Below, one piece after another: positions 56,245 to 64,000 of a stretch of DNA of 64,000 nucleotides. The notes below the pieces were generated by a model, which worked only from the letters and a program-made list of their open reading frames with translations, was not told the DNA's origin and ran no database searches. The DNA lies in NCBI GenBank assembly GCA_011032825.1, contig JAADJZ010000014.1:1054001-1118000 (forward strand), read 5' to 3'. Origin of the DNA: Massariosphaeria phaeospora. Taxonomy: Eukaryota > Ascomycota > Dothideomycetes > Pleosporales. The position numbers and the translations under genes are program-made. The number at the start of each line of letters is the position of its first letter. The first letter of the stretch is position 1.

Positions 56245-58560
56245 GGTGGCTGGGGTTGAGGCGGCGTGGGCTTTTGGAGGTGGGTTTGCATTGCGGATTG
56301 TGAAGAGGGGTGGGTACGGTCAGTCGTTTGCTGTATGCATGCATGGGCTTCAGGCGTTTTGGTAAACGGTGCATCTATACATATGTGTTGCCTTGTACAT
56401 GTCTAATGCATTTTGAATGGTACACACAGTATAAAAGAACATGTAGATAGAAGCTGTCAAATAAGGTGCGTTCTAGCGATTGGTTGCTTCAAGAAATGTC
56501 TCTAGATATCTAGCTAATAGATCCTCATAGGAAAAGAGATGAAAATATATCTAAATGATTGCTCTAGAGTCTGTACGAGCTGCTTTGTATTATAGTGTTT
56601 GCACTGTAGGGACGCGCAGGAACTTGTCCTAACTCGATTAGCTATAGCCAACTACTAGCGCGCCTGGCCTCTTCACCATCGAGGCCGGGCCGGATCTCAA
56701 CACAAACAACACTACCAACCCTTATCCCCAGGCCCGCTCGCTCTCCTTCACGTTGCCGAAAAAACACAATACGATACGCAACATGGCAGCTAAAAGCAGA
56801 CTCTCTGCTCACGCACGGCTTTCCGGAACTCGGCGCGTGGAAGCACAAGGGGCAGAGGCAGAGGAAGACGAAGATGAATATGAAGATGGGGTCGATTATG
56901 GGGAAATATCAGATCTACTGAGGAGGGGGAGTTCATGGGGCGTACCGTGGAGGAACTGACCGAGGGCGGAGAACAGAACTGAACCGAATCGAATTGCGCT
57001 GCGGACTTGGAGCATGCAAGCGTATGTTCGATGTTCGAGGGAGGAACGGCCGACAGAGCTCGACTACGTCGACGCGGCGCCATCACCCGACGCCACGCTT
57101 CCTCGACGTCTGTCTGCGCCAGGCGCACGTTCACTACCGGTACCACGCCATCTCGACGGCCCCGTGGGCAGCGATTCTGGACGCCGCTCAGCCCAGCTCC
57201 CACGCGCCATCCGCCTGCGCGCGCACCCTCTCAACATCAGCCCTTCGAGGCGGGGCACTTGTACAAACGGTTTGGGAGGGCCAGGAACATGACCCTAGGG
57301 CAGAACTGGAGAACATAGCTCGACCACGCTCGAGTCCGACGCCGGATGAGGACATCAAGTCCTAAAGCGCGGGCTCTGCAGAAGGTGCATAGGTCGATAT
57401 GGTGAGGGGGAGCTGGGCCGTGTGCGGACAGGCGCGACGACGATGCTGGATTGCTCTCGCATCGCAGAGGGCAAGCGAGGCTTTACGACGTCCAAAGCAG
57501 GTGGGATGCTAACCTTTGCTTAGCCGTATGCCGTAGGAGTACAGAGGGGCTACTTGCAATCTGAAAAGGTTGTGCTATATTACCTACAAGGTATGATTTA
57601 CCGTCCGTCTAGTTCGGAAACAACGCGCGGGCTAGAGCAACGCACGAGTCGAATACCTACCAGCAACAGCTAAAAAGCACTTGGTCCTGTCCTCATACAA
57701 AGGTGGCTCCTTGATTTAACATGCCTAAAAGTCGAGCGGGCACAATCTACCTATTCCTCGCATCGCCGAACACACAAGCTCCCACTAGCGCAGCCCGAAG
57801 CCCGGCGCCGTTGGTATTAGCGGCCGGCTGGATGCCACGGGAGCTTGTATGCTGATAAGCCCCAAGTGTACCAAAGCTTAGCTTCGCTTAAGTCATTCAG
57901 AATCAAGATGTTGATGTCATATGTAAGGCGGGGTGGGGTTGTGGGTTGTGGGTTATAGAAGCGAGGAGGGAAAACAGAAAAGAGAAAACGGAGGGATTGC
58001 TGGCGAAAGTATTAACGTTGCACACTGTTGCACACATGCAACCCGAGCCGCGCCTGTGCAGCAGTCAGTGGTGGGTGCGCACGAGGCCGATGCCTCGATG
58101 CAGCAGGTGTGGCAACCGCGTCCGCGTCGCACGGTGGATGTGTTGGATCGATACCTATCACCTAAATGGAGCTCTAACAAGACAGTCCAACCTCGGGACC
58201 GGATCCGGATCCCTACCACATATGTACACCACTCAGCCCAACTTTACCTAAAGCTATAGATATAGATAGCCTGTGTGCGCTGCGCTCCAACTCCCAACCG
58301 GCGGTGTTGGACTTTTTTCCTTCTGCCCTTTGACTTTTCTTTGCTTGTCGTGCGACCGTACATGACGTTACACTAGGTATTGACTTTGGCGCACGCAACC
58401 TAGACACAAATACAAATACAACGCAACACAACACAATACCTTGCGCAACTTCCTTCCTTGCTGTTGGTGGACCCTCGAACTCGAACGCGAACGGTGAACG
58501 CGAACGTGAACGCGAAACGCCACCATCTGTCGATTGACTACGGAGCATCGATTGACAGAC
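56245..58560. other. Long intergenic stretch
   Basis: About 2.3 kb. It holds one weak small ORF (56783-56959, listed apart) and GC-rich open frames around 57000-57360 in all plus frames at once, a sign of base composition rather than coding. Just before the transporter, 58480-58515 repeats GAACGCGAACG-type units (CGAACGCGAACGGTGAACG pattern), a short tandem repeat in the leader. Confidence 0.45.
56783..56959 (+). CDS. Possible small acidic protein
   Basis: Fifty-eight codons with a good start context (CAACATGGC) after a leader-like CT-rich stretch. The product has a basic N-terminus (AAKSRLSAHARLSGTRR) and an acidic middle (EAEEDEDEYEDGVDYGE). No intron, family or neighbour supports it; it may be noncoding. 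Confidence 0.2.
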   Translation: MAAKSRLSAHARLSGTRRVEAQGAEAEEDEDEYEDGVDYGEISDLLRRGSSWGVPWRN

Positions 58561-60463
58561 ATGGCCAAAGCTATGCACCCCACGAGGGCCACTGACGTTG
58601 ATGTCGAAGGCCACGATGGTAGTCATGGCGCGGGCACAACGACGACGACGACGAGGCAGAAAGGAAAGTGGGAGAAGCTGTGGCCGATCGTAGCGTGCGG
58701 CGCGGGTCTGTTTAGCGATGGGTATCTGAACAATGTGCGTCTACAGTATTTCCTCTTCCAGATCAGCTCAGATGGAATAACATATCCCAAACCTCGAACA
58801 AGATGTCGATATCGAAATCAGACATCGCAATATGGAAGGCGATACTAACTCCCCCCTCAGATCATCGGCCCCGTCAACACGATGCTCAAAACCATCTACC
58901 CGGCCGCGTACAAAGGCTCGTCGGCGCAGGCCAATGTCGCGAGCATCACGTTTGCCGGCACGGTGCTGGGCATGCTGTTTTTCGGGTACACGAGCGATCA
59001 CTACTCGCGCAAGTGGTCGCTGTTCGTGTGAGTTTTCTTTTCCACTCACTCTTTGGATGAACACAGCTTGGTGGTATAGGTGCTGACATGTATGCTCAGG
59101 TCTACGCTGATCATTATCCTGTTTGCGGCGCTGGGCTCGGGGTCGTATGGGGCTGGTGGGAGCCCGACGGGCCTGTTGAGCGCACTGGTGGCGTATCGCT
59201 TCTTCCTGGGCATCGGTATGTATGGCAAACTTTGAAGGCGCAAAGTTAAACGGGAAGGCGGGCTGGATGTTTGCTAACGGGTCGTAGGGATTGGAGGCGA
59301 GTACCCGGCGGGCAGTGTGGGGTGCGCCGAGGGCACTGGAGAGCTGAAGGAAGGAAGCAGGAACAAGTGGTTCATTCTGTTCACGAACGTGCAGATTGAT
59401 CTGGCGTTCTTCATTTCTGCCATTGTTGCTACCGTCGTGGTACGTATGGACGTCAGGGGTTGGTCGAGTGCGTCCAGTTCTGACTGCTGGGTGTAGGTTC
59501 TGATCACTGGAGAGGACCACCTCCGGGTCGCATGGCGCGTGTGTCTCGGCATCGGCATCCTTCCTCCCCTCTCACTGCTCTACCTGCGGTTGAAGCTCCA
59601 GGAACCCGAGGCCTTCAAGCGCGAGTCGCTGTCGCAGGCCAAGACGCCCTATCTTCTGATCATTAAGTACTACTGGTTCCGCCTCAGCGTCGTCAGCATC
59701 ATCTGGTTCATCTACGACTTCTCGGCCTACTCGTTTGGCATCTATGCGACCTCTATCCTGGCGAATCTGCTCGGAAAGGAGGCGCCGTTGTGGAAGAGCT
59801 TGGCTTGGAACATCCTCATCAACTTCTTCTACATGCCCGGATGTCTGGCCGGTGCATTTGTCGCTGATCTGCCATCTATGGGACCGAAAAAGACACTGGC
59901 GATTGGCGTGACTCTGCAAGGCATTATCGGCTTCATCATGGCAGGCTGCTACCCGTGGCTCAACAAACCTGAGAACGTGGCTGGCTTCGTCGTAGTCTAC
60001 GGCATCTTCCTCGCTCTGGGAGAGTTCGGACCCGGCGACAACATCGGTCTCATCGCCTCCAAGACGTGTGCTACAGGCATCCGGTAAGCAACATCCCCCT
60101 TACCTCTAACATGCTCTCAAACGTCTGACAACCACTCACAGCGGCCAATACTATGGCATCGCCGCCGCCGTCGGCAAGATGGGTGCGTTCGCGGGGTCCT
60201 ACGCCCTCGACGCCATCCAGACCGCTGCGGGCGACGACGCCATCGCTGCAGGCCGGAACCCGTTCTTCGTAGCGAGCACGCTGGCGTTTGTGGCGGCGGG
60301 CCTCGTGTTCCTGCTGCCGCACATCGGTCAGAACACGATTGACCAGGAGGATGTCATGTTCAGGGAGTATTTGACGAGGAATGGCTATGATACGAGTAAG
60401 ATGGGGTTGGAGAGTAGCGGTGCAAGCAGTAGGGTAAGTGAAGTGGATGTGGTGGAGAAGTGA
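58561..60463 (+). CDS. GIT1-like glycerophosphodiester/phosphate MFS transporter
   Basis: Six exons (58561-58734, 58861-59027, 59100-59215, 59288-59439, 59497-60083, 60142-60463) encode 505 residues; phases close at all five introns (57-126 nt). It is a 12-span major facilitator of the phosphate:H+ symporter group. Signs are DGYLNNIIGPVNTML after span 1, FGYTSDHYSRKW (the G-xxSD-xxRK loop between spans 2 and 3), GIGIGGEYPAGSVGCAE in span 4, and a second-half loop ADLPSMGPKKTL. The GGEYP motif and the FSAYSFGIYATSIL stretch are typical of Git1, which takes up glycerophosphoinositol or glycerophosphocholine at the plasma membrane, often under low phosphate. Substrate is inferred from family. 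Exon 1 is Thr, His and Gly rich, cytosolic. The ATG at 58561 is the first in frame. Confidence 0.9.
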
Positions 60464-62961
60464 CTAATAAGGGTGGAATAGGAGTAGTGTGGTGAGAGGA
60501 GATATGACGTGTGGACCGGTGCTGGGACTCGGTGTGTAAGAGACACCACATGTCCGAAGACTTGAAGAACATTCTGCGCCGCGGAAGAAGAAATAATTAT
60601 GAAGGTTGTGCGTAATGCTTAATGTAGAAAGTCGTAACTTGATGCAATGCATTTTACCATGCGCATACCGTCTGATGAATGTCCGACTCCGAAGAGGCAG
60701 ATAGATCGATCTGTCGTATCCATCCCGCAGTCCGCAATCTGGGGCATACGACACGAATCTGTACACTGCAGGCCAAGTGCTTATGGCTTCGTATGTAGCA
60801 AGTTCGTTTGAGTGCGTGACGATGTCCGGATATGTAGTCGAAGAAATAACGCAGCCCGATGCTCAGCTGCACGGGGTTCTTCGTAAGAATTCTGCACTGC
60901 AACTATCTTGGGTTAGCTACAGGTTAGTTGTTGATGGCGGGTGTCTTGTGGAGTGCAGCACCGGAGTATGCATGTCGGTAGGTGAGGTGAGGTGGCATCG
61001 GGCCTGGCTGGCGGACGGTGTAAGCATGCGGCTCCATTCGGCAGGTGCGAGCCTCGTCACCGATCCCACGTCACGTAATCGTCAAGCGGCCAACCAAATG
61101 CGAAGCTTCTTCACGCCTTTGTCTCACCTCTTCTCATCCCGCAGACACCATCGTGCGGCGGGAGACGCCCCGAGTAGAAAATCCTTAACGGCGTTCCCTC
61201 GCTTGGGCCCGACGCCCGGGGCAGGCATCAGCAACCCAAGACCCTATCCCATCTCTTCAACTCACGAAACACAACCGCATGTCCAGCAGTACAGCAGCAA
61301 ACATCAGGGCATCTCCGACTTCCTCGCCTACCTCGTTTCTTCTGCCTTCGTGAGCTCCTCGCATATGTCGCTCCCCTATACTGCGGGGGTCCATACGCTG
61401 AGAACCGCGCCTCGGGGACCATCTACGGAGTTGGCCTCGTTGATGACTGCAGAAGTCTGCAGCATAGAACACTTTTGAGCGGCGGCGTGACCTGCGTACA
61501 TGAGGTGATTCGTCTGTCCATTGGCGATCCAGATCCAGGCCGGGACACGAACTGGGCCACCTGTTCATCGGAGTTGGAAGTGGAGTGGTGTGCGGCGGTG
61601 TGCAATGGTGGTGGCATGAAGAACGATGAAGAGCAGCGCATAGGTGGACGGCGTATGTACGAACTATGATCTCTCGTTACACGGCTGCGACGAACAGCTG
61701 ATGGCTGGTGAGCATAGCCTCGAGACATTTGCCACATATGCAGGAGTTGCTATCAACTGCAACATTGTGCGCGGCGGTGCATCTGCATCCCCCCTCCACC
61801 ACGAACGTCGAACACCTCCATCAACATCAGATTGCAAGGGCAAACATTCCTTCCCTTATAGATATCCGCGCGTTATCACGTCGCTAGCACGATTCACAAA
61901 CGGCTAGTAAGGGTTGGGCTTCCTGCGGCTATACCCTCGATTAATCTCTTGTGAGTCGCGCCGGCAGCCTGCCGAACAGGGTCTTGGACCACTACCCGCA
62001 CTAGCATCTCCATCGTGCGTGGTGTTTCATGGTTCCACCAGGAACAGGCCACGCCACCAACTGCACGTCCTCGAACGCCGTTACATGCCCACCTACAACG
62101 GCAATCCTAGAGACGGACTTGCATACGCATTTGATGTCACCGGCACCGTTGGACCGGGTTGTTCTGCTCGGCCTCCTGGAAGGGAAACCGCTCGACACAG
62201 GTTGCTGATCAGGTTGAAGATGAACAGGCAGGTGTGGAGACTAGGATAAGTCTTGTTTGCCTGTTTTCGCCCGTTTCATCAAGAGTGTGGGGGAACCCGT
62301 CCTCCGCCTCATGGTTCAACGCAAACAACCCACGTGTGGTTCGTGCATACTGCCCGGAACATGGACTAGCCGCGGCTGTTGGACGACAGGGGTCTGCTTT
62401 GCGTACTTGGTCGCAAACGATGTTGGCCATTACACGCTGCGAAGCGACAGCTTCTCCCGCGCAAGTGGCAGTATTTTACGAGTGTCCTGCAGCGTCTTTC
62501 GGACCCCACGTAGCAGCAAGCGTAATCCTGCTTACGGCTGGGTGCCCCACAGTGTAGGTGGTAGAACAGACATCAAGCCAAGTCCTCGAGGGGGGGATAC
62601 ACCTGGCCTGACCTTGCACACTGACCCGTTATAGTACCAGACCGTTGGTACTGCCATGCATGCCTTGGTGTGGCGACCAGACGGAATCCTGTTCGTTACA
62701 GTAGTCCAACATCCTTGCCCGCCATTCACTCAAGACCCGCGGTGACCCTCTAACTCTCCGCACTTGCCTCTGTTTGCCTGATTTCGTCTGTCGTCCAGCG
62801 TTGCAGTCTTACGGTAGCCTTGCTCTCCTCATACGAGCATGTAAAGAAGAGTATCGCATGCTGTATCTTTTGTATTCGAACTTTCCCTGGATGTCGTTCG
62901 CCTATGCGAGTTGACTGCCCACTACCAACCAGCTGCCGGCGGCGGAGGCTCGTAACAGACA
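60464..62961. other. Long intergenic stretch, no gene accepted
   Basis: About 2.5 kb between two plus-strand genes. The longest plus frame (60777-61478) is 233 codons but shows no domain, signal peptide or codon pattern unlike chance, and overlaps open frames on the minus strand. No repeat or RNA gene seen. Confidence 0.4.
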
Positions 62962-64000
62962 ATGCACTTTACCGATCACCCTGACAATGCGAACCTGCCG
63001 ATTGCCAATCGTCCGGAGACAGTCATTGGACTCACAATCTCTTTTATGGTGAGTAGTTCCAGCCTCGAAAAAATACAGCCACTAACTACTGCGTGATAGA
63101 CTGTATCATGGATCGCAATAAGTCTACGATTGTTTGCCCGAATAAGGGCTCGACTATGGGGATGGGATGATCTCTTTGTGCTGCTTGCGGGAGTAAGTTG
63201 CATGTCTGGCTTTTTGCTGCTTCTACTCACGCACGATAGCTTTCAACTACAGTTGCATCGAGTATAACATGTCTAAGTATGTCACTGTGCCAAAGATCAT
63301 TAGTACCTCACTGACAAGTTGTTCTAGTGCCTAGTGACGGTATGGGGAAGCACTTCTGGACCTTGGACCCACACACCCAAATGGACTACTTCAAAGTGCG
63401 TTTATAAGTCTACCTGAACGACGACAGTGAACTAATACAGTTGTAGCATATCTGGTCATCGAACGTGTGCTACACTGCAGCTACTACCTTCATCAAACTG
63501 TCTCTTCTCTTTCAGTACCTGCGCCTATTCGACATGCAAAATAGGCGAGCCCACATTGTGGCCTGGAGTCTGATCGTGTTCATCAGTCTGTGGGGTACTA
63601 CGTTCTTCCTGCTTGCACTGTTCTCTTGCAAGCCCATTGCGAAGAACTGGAATTCCAAGCTTCCCGGCACATGCGTGGCATGGGGAAGTAAAGATCCCGA
63701 TGTCTTCTTCGCGAGTTGGGTATCACATGCTGCCACTAACATGGTCTTGGACATGCTCGTTCTAATGGCACCTATCCCGTTCATAAAGAGGTTAAGGATA
63801 GGCGGACGCTCACGGATCGGCCTCGTTGCGCTCTTTGTCATGGGCGGCCTGTATGTCAACACCCCTATACCATCTTCCGGCCCCTACTGACCGCTATCCC
63901 AGAGTCGCCGCCCTCTCCCTTGGTCGCCTCGTCGCGCTCTCCGTTCACCGTGCAGGCACAGTCCCCCGCTTCGACGTTACCTTCGCCACACCCTCCATCT
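62962..64000 (+). CDS. Rhodopsin-like (PTH11-related) integral membrane protein, truncated by window edge
   Basis: Visible exons are 62962-63048, 63100-63192, 63240-63276, 63328-63395, 63447-63850 and 63903 to the edge; all phases close. About 262 residues can be read. It matches the fungal rhodopsin/PTH11-like family: ISLRLFARIRARLWGWDDLFVLLAG after span 1 (core RARLWGWDDLF), SDGMGKHFWTL, then FIKLSLLFQYLRLF and a span with FISLWGTTFFLLALFSCKPIAKNW, where FxCxPxxxxW is the family hallmark. A later block, VLDMLVLMAPIPFIKRL, is also typical, as is GLVALFVMGGL followed by VAALSLGRLVAL. Seven spans are usual; five or six are seen here. Members are putative receptors or simply plasma-membrane proteins. 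The acidic/basic C-tail lies outside the window. Confidence 0.88.

Noticed and set aside
56994..57365. Three overlapping plus-strand frames
   Set aside because: All three phases are open at once in a GC-rich stretch, which argues against coding.
60777..61478. Plus-strand frame of 233 codons
   Set aside because: No recognisable feature; overlapped by open minus frames; treated as chance.

Overview
This is a piece of nuclear genome from a filamentous ascomycete (Pezizomycotina). The evidence is short introns of about 40-125 nt with GTRNGT donors and CTAAC-type branch points, two Zn2Cys6 regulators, a PTH11/rhodopsin-like receptor, a dispersed single 5S rRNA gene and pyrimidine-rich leaders before many start codons. 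Dothideomycetes is my guess for the class, but the sequence alone does not prove it. I rebuilt gene models by hand from both strands; where introns were joined, the frames close exactly unless an entry says otherwise.

Layout. 1-4.9 kb: a minus-strand gene of unknown function that runs off the left edge; in its upstream region a 724-bp non-autonomous hAT-like element (78-bp inverted repeats, 8-bp target duplication); a minus-strand 5S rRNA gene; and a small secreted-protein candidate. 4.9-9.5 kb: a 1503-residue CCCH zinc-finger protein (-). 10-14 kb: a dimeric alpha-beta barrel protein (-) divergent from a Zn2Cys6 regulator (+). 15-19.5 kb: a tail-anchored FMN split-barrel protein (+), an F-box-like/2EXR protein (-) and a secreted protein of unknown family (+). 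19.5-26.4 kb: a protein whose C-terminus is truncated by a 34-bp tandem duplication (-), a 655-residue multi-pass membrane protein (+) and a second Zn2Cys6 regulator (-). 27-31 kb: a small mitochondrial protein and the WD40-M20 peptidase DUG2 (both -).

33.8-41.7 kb: a conserved fungal protein with a membrane hairpin (+), a 1113-residue disordered protein with internal repeats (+) and a CUE-DUF1771-Smr protein of the Cue2 type (-). 42.5-48.3 kb: a Ufd4/TRIP12-type HECT ubiquitin ligase (-). 49.9-56.2 kb: a membrane protein (-), nicotinamide mononucleotide adenylyltransferase (+) and a membrane-anchored GH5 exo-1,3-beta-glucanase (+). 58.6-64 kb: a GIT1-like MFS transporter (+) and the start of a rhodopsin-like membrane protein (+) that runs off the right edge.

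The genes do not form a biosynthetic cluster or an operon-like system. Most are housekeeping or single-function genes: glutathione turnover (DUG2), NAD synthesis (NMNAT), protein and mRNA quality control (Ufd4, Cue2-like), cell wall (GH5) and phosphodiester uptake (GIT1-like). I see no convincing new multi-gene system. The most distinctive local signals are the hAT-like element, the frame-breaking 34-bp duplication, the repeat-rich disordered protein and several lineage-type proteins with no family I recognise.
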